From RGIG1918 sp964570895 (GTDB lineage: Bacteria; Cyanobacteriota; Vampirovibrionia; Gastranaerophilales; Gastranaerophilaceae), in assembly GCA_964570895.1 (NCBI GenBank), contig CAZMZD010000007.1, forward strand, positions 10,974 to 74,973: a stretch of DNA of 64,000 nucleotides, given 5' to 3'. Below, piece after piece: positions 15,885 to 21,841 of the stretch; the stretch's first letter is position 1; each line of letters begins with the position of its first letter. The position numbers were made by a program, and so were the translations under genes. The notes beneath the pieces were generated by a model. It did no database searches, was not told the DNA's origin, and was given only the letters and a program-made list of their open reading frames with translations.

Positions 15885-17111
15885 TTATTCATATCTGAGT
15901 GCGTCAATTGGGTTTAAAAGCGAAGCTTTATACGCAGGATAATATCCAAAGCCAATTCCCACAAGCCCCGAAAAACCAAATGCCAAAAGAATTGGCGGAA
16001 GAGTTATAAGAACATTCGTTTCAAACAAAACCCCAACCAAAAGTGCTATCACAATCCCTGCAATAACCCCTATCAATCCGCCCAAAAGTGACAATATCAA
16101 CGCCTCAATTAAAAACTGTGTTTGAATATCGATAGCCCGCGCGCCAATTGCCATTCTAATGCCAATTTCTTTTGTTCTTTCAGTCACTGATACAAGCATA
16201 ATGTTCATAATACCAATACCGCCCACAACTAAAGAAACAGAAGCGATTGAAGCGAGCAAAATTGCAAAAGTTTGCACGGTTGATTTCATTCTTTCTTGAA
16301 ATTCTGCACTATTCCTAATTTCAAAATCGTCATCTTGATTTTTGCCAAGGTTATGCCTTTTTCTCAAAATTTCTTTTATATCGCTTTGCGCAATTTCAGT
16401 GTCTTCAAGGCTTGAAGCTTTCACAATTATTTGATTTACAGACCCCGGAAAATCAACCCCAAAAACTTTTTTTTGAGCAGTGGTGATTGGTATGAAAATC
16501 AAATCATCTTGATCCATCGGCCCCATTTGCCCTTTGGATTTTAGTGTTCCGATTATTTTAAATGGGACATTGCCTATTCTTATGGTTTTCCCTATTGAAT
16601 TTAAATCGCCAAAAAGCTCGAGTTCCACAGTGGAACCTATTATTGCAACTTTTGCGGAATTATTGTCATCATCTTTTGAAAAAGACCTGCCTTGCTTAAT
16701 TTCATAGTTTTTTGCGGTTAAATATGGTCTTGTTATGCCATAAATTGTGGTCGACCAATTTTGATTTCCATACATAACTTGCTTAGACGAACTCAAAAGC
16801 GGCGCAACAATTTCCACCCCTCTTGCCATTTTTTTGATTGCGTCTGCATCTTTCAAATTAAGAGTTGGTTTTGAACCCATGCCCATCGAAACACCGCCCG
16901 ATTTTGCAGAAGCAGAGCGGATTGTGAGCAAATTTGAACCCATAGATTCCATATTTGATTGCACTTGCTTATTTGCGCCGGAACCAATTGCAAGCATAAT
17001 AATCACAGCTGCAACACCAATGATTATACCAAGGCTTGTAAGCGCAGAGCGCATTTTGTTCACTTTCAGTGAATTTAGCGCAATTTTTAATGTCGATTTG
17101 AAATCTATCAT
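15885..17111 (-). CDS. MacB-type ABC transporter permease (orphan)
   Basis: 408 residues with the MacB-PCD/FtsX layout: first transmembrane helix at about 20-42 (LTSLGIIIGVAAVIIMLAIG), a periplasmic core of about 220 residues, then three C-terminal helices with VSVTERTKEIGIRMAIGA, the family's coupling segment. MacB-like permeases extrude macrolides, lipoproteins or peptides, or transmit mechanical force. The usual partners (an ATPase with Walker motifs and a membrane-fusion protein) are absent from both sides, so the ATPase must be encoded elsewhere. The leading segment has no fused ATPase, unlike E. coli MacB. Confidence 0.9.
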   Translation of the reverse strand: MIDFKSTLKIALNSLKVNKMRSALTSLGIIIGVAAVIIMLAIGSGANKQVQSNMESMGSNLLTIRSASAKSGGVSMGMGSKPTLNLKDADAIKKMARGVEIVAPLLSSSKQVMYGNQNWSTTIYGITRPYLTAKNYEIKQGRSFSKDDDNNSAKVAIIGSTVELELFGDLNSIGKTIRIGNVPFKIIGTLKSKGQMGPMDQDDLIFIPITTAQKKVFGVDFPGSVNQIIVKASSLEDTEIAQSDIKEILRKRHNLGKNQDDDFEIRNSAEFQERMKSTVQTFAILLASIASVSLVVGGIGIMNIMLVSVTERTKEIGIRMAIGARAIDIQTQFLIEALILSLLGGLIGVIAGIVIALLVGVLFETNVLITLPPILLAFGFSGLVGIGFGYYPAYKASLLNPIDALRYE

Positions 17112-17174
17112 AGTGACATTTTACAAAAAATTATTACCCCTCGCAACTCAAAACATCTATAAGATTTAGAAATT

Positions 17175-17411
17175 TTATTTGTTATATTTCATTTTGCACA
17201 ATTTTTTATAATATCTTTTTTTCAGCTTTGAAATATCTTTGTTGACAAGCCCTATGGTATAGTTAATTGCGAGCGTATTATATTCTTTATCTTGCTTATT
17301 TTTATTTATATCAAATATGCTTTCGTCAAAAATTTGCTCTTGCATAAAAATTGTTAAAAGCTTTATTGCCCTAAGCGGTTGCGCAAGTTCTGCCATAAAA
17401 TCTTCAAACAT
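17175..17411 (-). CDS. Small hypothetical protein (78 aa)
   Basis: Unrecognised. It is helical, with an acidic first half and a very basic tail (KLKKRYYKKLCKMKYNK). AAGGAA precedes the ATG by about five bases. It is divergent from the HTH gene at 17531. Its upstream DNA contains two overlapping palindromes and a minus-strand TACAAT (17435-17440) that could be its -10 element. Confidence 0.55.
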   Translation of the reverse strand: MFEDFMAELAQPLRAIKLLTIFMQEQIFDESIFDINKNKQDKEYNTLAINYTIGLVNKDISKLKKRYYKKLCKMKYNK

Positions 17412-17444
17412 GGTTTTCCTTTTGTTAAAATATTATTGTAAATT

Positions 17445-17473
17445 AAACCAACTAATTGGTTTTTGTACCAATT
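17445..17473. promoter_or_regulatory. Overlapping palindromic operator candidates
   Basis: AAACCAA-CTAA-TTGGTTT (17445-17462) overlaps AATTGGT-N6-ACCAATT (17454-17473), so the TTGGT half-site is shared. The site lies between divergent genes, close to the likely -35 of the minus-strand gene. It is a natural binding site for a dimeric repressor such as the adjacent HTH protein. Confidence 0.55.
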
Positions 17474-17495
17474 ATTTTATAATTTATTGGCATAT

Positions 17496-17524
17496 TTGTC
17501 AATATTTTGGCGCAAATGTATAAT
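17496..17524 (+). promoter_or_regulatory. Sigma-70 promoter, probably giving a leaderless mRNA
   Basis: TTGTCA (17496-17501), a 17-base spacer and a perfect TATAAT (17519-17524). The expected transcription start, about seven bases downstream, falls on the ATG at 17531, and no Shine-Dalgarno precedes that ATG. Confidence 0.65.
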
Positions 17525-17530
17525 TTTTGT

Positions 17531-17746
17531 ATGAAATTAAATGCAAAAGAATTAGTAAAATTAATTCTCACAAAAGAATGTTTAACTCAAAAAGAGCTTG
17601 TTAATATGCTTAATGAAAAAAGTGGCAAAAAATATACGCAAGATGGCCTTTCACGAAAACTAAGCAAAGGCACAATCACATTTAACGAAGTGATGACAAT
17701 TGCAGACATCCTTGGCTATGAAATTGATTTGAGACGTGCCAAGTAG
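17531..17746 (+). CDS. Small HTH-type regulator
   Basis: 71 residues from the ATG at 17531 (MKLNAKELVKLILTKECLTQ). The sequence fits a compact helix-turn-helix of the Cro/XRE type: TQKELVNMLNEKSGKKYTQD, then GLSRKLSKGTITFNEVMTIA with a final EIDLRR. The TQKEL helix and the GLSRKL recognition helix are visible. No effector domain is attached. It is divergent from a 78-aa gene and could autoregulate through the palindromes at 17445-17473. TTG at 17507 and ATG at 17516 are alternative starts, but the promoter geometry favours 17531. Confidence 0.7.
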   Translation: MKLNAKELVKLILTKECLTQKELVNMLNEKSGKKYTQDGLSRKLSKGTITFNEVMTIADILGYEIDLRRAK

Positions 17747-17985
17747 CCCGTAGTTTGGGCATACTTGCCCAACAATATGATTTTAACCTGTCATCCTGAA
17801 AGCATAGAAAATAAGGTGAAGCCGTAATTTTCAAGCTATTCAGGATCTTATCAGTTAAAGTAACCCAACGTTTGTCGTTGTGCCTCAAATCTTGCAAGAT
17901 GCTGAAACAAGTTCAGCATGACAGCTTATGGTTTTTGTCAGGCAGCCGTAGGGTGCGTTTATACGCACCTTAATTGCGATAAAAT
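17745..17985. repeat. Repeat island 2
   Basis: A gene-free 279-bp gap (17747-18025) is filled by four repeat families in a row. A TTGGGCA-TACT-TGCCCAA palindrome (17755-17772) comes first, followed by nested palindrome R1 copy b (17789-17870). Next is a GATGCTGAA...TTCAGCATGA hairpin (17889-17926), a type widely seen in bacterial genomes. A partial TGTCAGGCA element then runs straight into GTAGGGTGCG...CGCACCTTAATTG (17945-17980). Their head-to-tail packing suggests that one repeat can land in or beside another. Confidence 0.8.
17789..17870. repeat. Nested palindromic repeat R1, copy b
   Basis: Same unit as at 5146, with changes at paired positions that largely keep the stem (for example GCATAG for GCGTAG, and CTATTCAGG for CTGTTCAGG). 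The outer ATCCTGAA...TTCAGGAT arms are unchanged. Confidence 0.85.
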
Positions 17986-18025
17986 AAGATTGCGACCAAA
18001 TATAACTACGAGTCGCCTTCTTCGG

Positions 18026-18367
18026 CTAAGACACCAAATTCTCCCTTATCGCCTTCACTGCTGCTTGCAATCTGTCATCAACACATAGTTTTTGTAATAT
18101 GGAACAAACATGTGCTTTTACAGTATGAACACTTACAATAAGTTCTTTTGCAATTTCTGTATCACTTTTACCTTGAACAAGATATTTTAAAATTTCTATT
18201 TCTCTCTCTGTAAATTGATTCTTTATTTCAGAAGATATATTTTCTGATAAAAATTCAAGGTTATCATGTTTTACAGTTTTTGCAATTTTAGATTTAGTAG
18301 TTGTTTCTTCTTCTTTTTTACTTTTAGACACTCTCGTTCTTTTTAAAATGGGGGTTGTTTGTTTCAA
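18026..18367 (-). CDS. LuxR/GerE-type HTH protein without receiver domain
   Basis: 113 residues. A basic, low-complexity N-terminus (KRTRVSKSKKEEETTTKSKI) is followed by a full GerE-type DNA-binding domain from about residue 52: FTEREIEILKYLVQGKSDTE, then IAKELIVSVHTVKAHVCSIL. There is no receiver or autoinducer domain, so activity must be set by expression level or a partner. It lies about 100 bases downstream of the ADP-ribosyltransferase/paralog operon on the same strand. Regulation of that operon is possible but not shown. Confidence 0.85.
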   Translation of the reverse strand: MKQTTPILKRTRVSKSKKEEETTTKSKIAKTVKHDNLEFLSENISSEIKNQFTEREIEILKYLVQGKSDTEIAKELIVSVHTVKAHVCSILQKLCVDDRLQAAVKAIRENLVS

Positions 18368-18470
18368 TCTTCATACTTCCTTTTCAAATATTAATTATAA
18401 AAATATGATAGATAATAATTAGACAAAAAGATATTACCCATGTGGGCTATTTTTTTGTTTTAATTTAGTT

Positions 18471-19019
18471 TCATTTGGTATCTTTCATAATATACTTGCT
18501 CATATCAATGCCGTATTCTTTTGTAACTCTATCTAAATCAGGAGTGTCTATATGGTAGTTGTCGTCATAATAAAAACGCCCTATTTCATCTAAATGGTCT
18601 TTGTATGCCCAAACCTCATCATCTGTCATTGTTTTCATTTTCTCAACGTCTTCAGGGTAGTAGCGTATTCTTTTTGCGATAGTTTTATTTACATAGGTAC
18701 TGTCTTCAGGTTCACACCAATTAGGGCATTTTCTTGAGATGAGTTTTTCTTCTTCTTTTGAATTAATTTTAAAGGTGTCTTTTATCAGCTGCTTAAGTTT
18801 ACCTACAAAAAACACTTTTGCAGGTAGGCTTGCTTTTGATTTTAGTTTAGTTTTATTTGCTGCTTTAACTGATGGTGAGATCTGCTCTCTTGAATTTCCT
18901 TCACGCTCGCAGACAACACTTTCACGGCTTACGCCGTTTTCGCTTTTTCTGCTCGCTACCCGAACTCGCTCGTGCTTTGCACTCGACTCCGTTCGTACGG
19001 AAATTCGCTGGATTTTCAT
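18471..19019 (-). CDS. Array protein A2: paralog with in-frame palindromic insertion
   Basis: Last of four tandem paralogs. At 182 aa it is 41 residues longer than its closest copy at 19435. After MKIQRI it carries an Arg/Ser/Glu-rich insert encoded by 18881-19003. It then rejoins the family at SPSVK and continues through LPAKVFFVGKLKQLIKDTFK, RKCPNWCEPEDSTYVN, YYPEDVEKMK and DHLDEIGRFYY. It ends with the A-type tail (IDTPDLDRVTKEYGIDMSKY). The start overlaps the stop of the preceding copy by four bases (ATGA). The family is unrecognised, with no signal peptide and a basic N-terminal region. Function unknown; see the array entry. Confidence 0.75.
   Translation of the reverse strand: MKIQRISVRTESSAKHERVRVASRKSENGVSRESVVCEREGNSREQISPSVKAANKTKLKSKASLPAKVFFVGKLKQLIKDTFKINSKEEEKLISRKCPNWCEPEDSTYVNKTIAKRIRYYPEDVEKMKTMTDDEVWAYKDHLDEIGRFYYDDNYHIDTPDLDRVTKEYGIDMSKYIMKDTK
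18881..19003. mobile_element. 123-bp inverted-repeat-ended element inserted in frame
   Basis: Compared with the paralog at 19435-19860, exactly 123 bp separate GATGGTGAGA from TTCGCTGG. The ends carry GAATTTCC (18892-18899) and GGAAATTC (18999-19006). The interior is much richer in GC and CG dinucleotides than its surroundings and has inner hairpins such as ACGGC-TTA-GCCGT. 123 is a multiple of three and all 41 codons are open, so the host gene stays readable. This behaviour recalls the coding-region palindromic elements of Rickettsia, though no sequence kinship is claimed. Confidence 0.7.
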
Positions 19020-19438
19020 TTTTGTTCATCGTCCTTGATGTAGTATTTTTCAGGGTCTAGCCCAAGCTTGCGCATAAACTCTTCATGCTTTTCTTTTGTC
19101 AAGGTTTCTCCATAATAAAAGCGACCTATTTCATCTAAATGGTCTTTGTATGCCCAAACTTCGTCGTCCGTCATTGTTTTCATCTTCTCAACGTCTTCAG
19201 GGTAGTAGCGCCTTCTTTTTGCGATAGTTTTATTTACATAGGTACTGTCTTCAGGTTCGCACCAATTAGGACATTTCCTTGAAACAAGTTCTTCTTCTTT
19301 AGAATTAATTTTAAAGGTGTCTTTTATTAGTTGCTTAAGTTTACCCACAAAGAAGACTTTTGCAGGCAGGCTTGCTTTTGATTTTGGTTTAGTTTTACTT
19401 GTTGTTTTAACTGATGGTGAAATTTGGTGGATTTTCAT
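19016..19438 (-). CDS. Array protein B2 (140 aa)
   Basis: Third gene of the array. It has the family core: a basic Ser/Thr/Lys-rich start (ISPSVKTTSKTKPKSK), LPAKVFFVGKLKQLIKDTFK, RKCPNWCEPEDSTYVN, and YYPEDVEKMKTMTDDEVWAY. It ends with the B tail GETLTKEKHEEFMRKLGLDP. The region between the KELV/RKCPNWC core and the tail is closest to A2, suggesting gene conversion or joint duplication. There is no membrane segment or known domain. ATGA overlaps at both ends indicate translational coupling. Confidence 0.75.
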   Translation of the reverse strand: MKIHQISPSVKTTSKTKPKSKASLPAKVFFVGKLKQLIKDTFKINSKEEELVSRKCPNWCEPEDSTYVNKTIAKRRRYYPEDVEKMKTMTDDEVWAYKDHLDEIGRFYYGETLTKEKHEEFMRKLGLDPEKYYIKDDEQK

Positions 19439-19860
19439 TTTGTATCTTTCATAATATATTTGCTCATATCAATACCGTATTCTTTTGTAACTCTATCTAA
19501 ATCAGGAGTGTCTATATGGTAGTTGTCGTCATAATAAAAACGCCCTATTTCATCTAAATAATCCATATATTTCCACTTTTCATCATCAGTCATTGTTTTC
19601 ATTTTTTCTTCGTCTTCAGGATAGTAAAAAATTCTTTCCGCAATAGTGTTGTTTACATAAGTGCTATCTTCAGGTTCGCACCAATTGGGGCATTTTCTTG
19701 AGATGAGCTTTTCTTCTTCTTTTGAATTAATTTTGAATGTGTCTTTTATTAGTTGCTTAAGTTTACCTACAAAGAACACTTTTGCAGGCAAGTTTGTTGC
19801 TTGTTTTAATTTAGTTTTTGATTTTGTTTTAACTGATGGTGAGATTCGCTGGATTTTCAT
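19435..19860 (-). CDS. Array protein A1 (141 aa)
   Basis: Second gene of the array and the uninterrupted counterpart of A2. It starts MKIQRISPSVKTKSKTKLKQ, then LPAKVFFVGKLKQLIKDTFK, RKCPNWCEPEDSTYVNN and YMDYLDEIGRFYYDDNYHID, and ends with the A tail EYGIDMSKYIMKDTK. The two cysteines of CPNWC are intact. No catalytic motif is recognised. Comparison with A2 defines the limits of the 123-bp insertion. Confidence 0.75.
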   Translation of the reverse strand: MKIQRISPSVKTKSKTKLKQATNLPAKVFFVGKLKQLIKDTFKINSKEEEKLISRKCPNWCEPEDSTYVNNTIAERIFYYPEDEEKMKTMTDDEKWKYMDYLDEIGRFYYDDNYHIDTPDLDRVTKEYGIDMSKYIMKDTK

Positions 19861-20282
19861 TTTTGCTCATCGTCCTTGATATAATATTTTTCAGGGTCAA
19901 GCCCAAGCCTTCGCATAAACTCTTCATGCTTTTCTTTTGTCAAGGTTTCTCCATAATAAAAGCGACCCGCCTTATCTAAATATTCCATATATTCCCATTT
20001 TTCATCTCGCGTCATGTTTTTCATTTTTTCAACGTCTTCAGGGTAATAGTTGACCCTTTCTGCAATAGTATTGTTTACATAGGTACTGTCTTCCGGTTCG
20101 CACCAATTGGGGTATTTTCTTGAGATGAGTTTTTCTTCTTCTTTTGAATTGATTTTAAATGTGTCTTTTATTAGTTGCTTGAGTTTGCCTACAAAAAACA
20201 CTTTTGCAGGCAAGTTTGTTGCTTGTTTTAATTTAGTTTTTGATTTTGTTTTAACTGATGGTGAGATTTGGTGGATTTTCAT
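19857..20282 (-). CDS. Array protein B1 (141 aa)
   Basis: First paralog, 23 bases after the ADP-ribosyltransferase-like gene, with AAAGGATG eight to nine bases before its ATG. It starts MKIHQISPSVKTKSK and ends with the B tail. The first cysteine of the CPNWC motif is replaced by Tyr (RKYPNWCEPEDS), so a paired-cysteine role is not essential in this copy. Position right after a toxin-like gene fits an immunity or partner role, but this is inference only. Confidence 0.75.
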   Translation of the reverse strand: MKIHQISPSVKTKSKTKLKQATNLPAKVFFVGKLKQLIKDTFKINSKEEEKLISRKYPNWCEPEDSTYVNNTIAERVNYYPEDVEKMKNMTRDEKWEYMEYLDKAGRFYYGETLTKEKHEEFMRRLGLDPEKYYIKDDEQK

Positions 20283-20305
20283 GTTTATTCATCCTTTCTT
20301 GCATT

Positions 20306-21424
20306 TTAGCAATTCACTTTTATTTCGTCAATTGGGTTTTGACTTAATATTGCATCAAAATACCATAAATCTTCTTTTGGGTTGTATTTAGCGTCTGTTA
20401 TTTTTAAAACACCGTTTCTTTGCCCAAGAAATTCTGCTTCATTTGCTCGTTCAATGTTGTAGCTTTCAATTGAAGCACCTTTTGTTCCGGCTGGTATTTT
20501 AATGTTCCATTTTATTTTTTCAACGTAGCTTTCAATAGCACTTTCTGTCATGCCAATTGACATGAAACGGGGCTGGTGCACTTTTTGTTCGATCAAATAT
20601 TCTTGCACAAACGAATCAACTTCTTTTTCATCAAGCTGACCGTTATTAAATTTGTTTTTAAATTCTTCAGTGGCGTCTGCTATGATATCTGCGAGGCTAA
20701 TTGTGCCACCATCAAATTTAACCCCAGACAAAATATTGAAACTTTTATCTCCACGATATGCAACGAAGCTGTTTTTAACACTGAACATATCTAAAAACTT
20801 AGTGATTCCATCAATATCTTTTTTAACTTCTTTTGTTATTTTATTATCGCTTAAGGGTCCATGAATAATGTTTGAATTGATTTTGTATTTAAAAATAGGC
20901 AAAATTAGCTCTTTTGGTTTTTTAACAACACCTTCATACACTGTGTCCCATTGAGCCGGATTGAATTCTAAAAAATCTTTTTCTTGGTCTGTTAATTTCA
21001 TTGTTCTTGCAAATAGGGCAAGCTTTTGCATATTTGAAACGCCATCTGTCTTACCCTTCCAGCCCTCAATATATTTGCCGTTTTCTTTATTCATGAAGTC
21101 TTGAATTATTTTGTAGTCTTCCTCTGTTAATTTAGGGTCTAAATCAATAACTTTTCTTGAAGTTTTGATTTTTGAAGAAAGCCTTTCCATTTCGCGGTAA
21201 ATGTGGTTTCTTGTATCAAGCTTACCTTTGGGAAATAATTTCTTTACTTCTTCAAGGCTTATTGTTTTCTTTTGAAAGCTTGGGCAAAATTCATCAACTT
21301 TAGGGCGCGAAATTCCTAAGAACTTTGGCTTGGTGGATGGTGCTTTAGGGGTTTGAATTATCCCATTTGCAACATTATTGTTATTTCTTGTGATGAAATT
21401 TGTTATAGGTTTGATGTAAACCAA
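20306..21424 (-). CDS. Putative ADP-ribosyltransferase (R-S-E class exoenzyme-like)
   Basis: 372 residues. The C-terminal 160 residues show the ADP-ribosyltransferase signature in order. VAYRGDKSF carries the NAD-binding Arg (R224) and RFMSIGMTESAIES the STS-like strand (S289). ASIESYNIERANEAEFLGQR, leading into NGVLKITDAKYN, carries the E-x-E pair (E329, E331) and the usual R-G-x-x-K-I strand. This matches bacterial exoenzymes that modify Arg, Asn or Gln of host or rival proteins. The N-terminal 200 residues are helical and unrecognised, and there is no classical signal peptide. It leads the B-A-B-A array operon. The family call rests on motifs alone and needs structural confirmation. Confidence 0.65.
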   Translation of the reverse strand: MVYIKPITNFITRNNNNVANGIIQTPKAPSTKPKFLGISRPKVDEFCPSFQKKTISLEEVKKLFPKGKLDTRNHIYREMERLSSKIKTSRKVIDLDPKLTEEDYKIIQDFMNKENGKYIEGWKGKTDGVSNMQKLALFARTMKLTDQEKDFLEFNPAQWDTVYEGVVKKPKELILPIFKYKINSNIIHGPLSDNKITKEVKKDIDGITKFLDMFSVKNSFVAYRGDKSFNILSGVKFDGGTISLADIIADATEEFKNKFNNGQLDEKEVDSFVQEYLIEQKVHQPRFMSIGMTESAIESYVEKIKWNIKIPAGTKGASIESYNIERANEAEFLGQRNGVLKITDAKYNPKEDLWYFDAILSQNPIDEIKVNC

Positions 21425-21479
21425 AAATACTATTCCTTAACCTTCTTCTTTATGTTGGTTTAAAGTTTAACCCGCAAAA

Positions 21480-21745
21480 TTTATTGCTTGATTTGCGGGG
21501 TATTGTTAAGAAAGGTGAAGAAGCCGTAGGTTTGTCAGGCAGTGCTTGAGCTGCGGGCTACACAAAATCTGCCATTTAGAAAGGTGCCGCCATTTATTTG
21601 TCAGGCAATGCCTGACCTACAAGTTGCCAATTATTTAGTGTTGCCCAGCAAGTATGCCCAAGCTACGGGTTATTTGTTTTGGTTTATCAGTGTTTGTCAG
21701 GCAATGCCTGACCTACTAGCTGCGAGCCAGCCTAGGCCTTGCGTA
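21480..21745. repeat. Repeat island 3
   Basis: A gene-free gap (21425-21763) between the ADP-ribosyltransferase gene and tRNA-Thr. It holds three copies of the TGTCAGGCAATGCCTGACC element: a diverged one at 21531-21560 and good ones at 21599-21620 and 21694-21716. One TTGCCCAGCAAGTATGCCCAAG copy (21641-21671) is the counterpart of the palindrome at 17755. These islands bracket the accessory genes 17.5-21.4 kb. Confidence 0.8.
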
Positions 21746-21763
21746 TCAGATATTAATAAAACC

Positions 21764-21835
21764 TGCCGATGGTGAGATTCGAACTCACGGCCTATCGATT
21801 ACGAATCGATTGCTCTACCTCTGAGCCACATCGGC
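21764..21835 (-). tRNA. tRNA-Thr (anticodon CGU)
   Basis: The minus strand folds as a complete cloverleaf. The acceptor stem is GCCGATG/CATCGGC with discriminator A, followed by a D arm GGCTC-AGAGGTA-GAGC. The anticodon stem ATCGA/TCGAT encloses loop TTCGTAA, so the anticodon is CGT and reads ACG (Thr). The T arm is GTGAG-TTCGAAT-CTCAC. CCA is not encoded. It sits between repeat island 3 and the helicase-nuclease gene. Confidence 0.95.
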
Positions 21836-21841
21836 AAGTTG

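Larger units (their letters stand above)
18471..20282 (-). repeat. Tandem B-A-B-A paralog array
   Basis: Four related genes follow one another, each joined by a four-base ATGA overlap. In transcription order the tails alternate. B copies (19857, 19016) start MKIHQI and end with KEKHEEFMRxLGLDPEKYY. A copies (19435, 18471) start MKIQRI and end with DLDRVTKEYGIDMSKY. The shared central part differs by only a few residues. This order is best explained by duplication of a B-A pair. Confidence 0.85.

Noticed and set aside
18471..20282. CRISPR-like array
   Set aside because: The repeats are whole coding genes, not short direct repeats with spacers; no CRISPR array occurs in the window.
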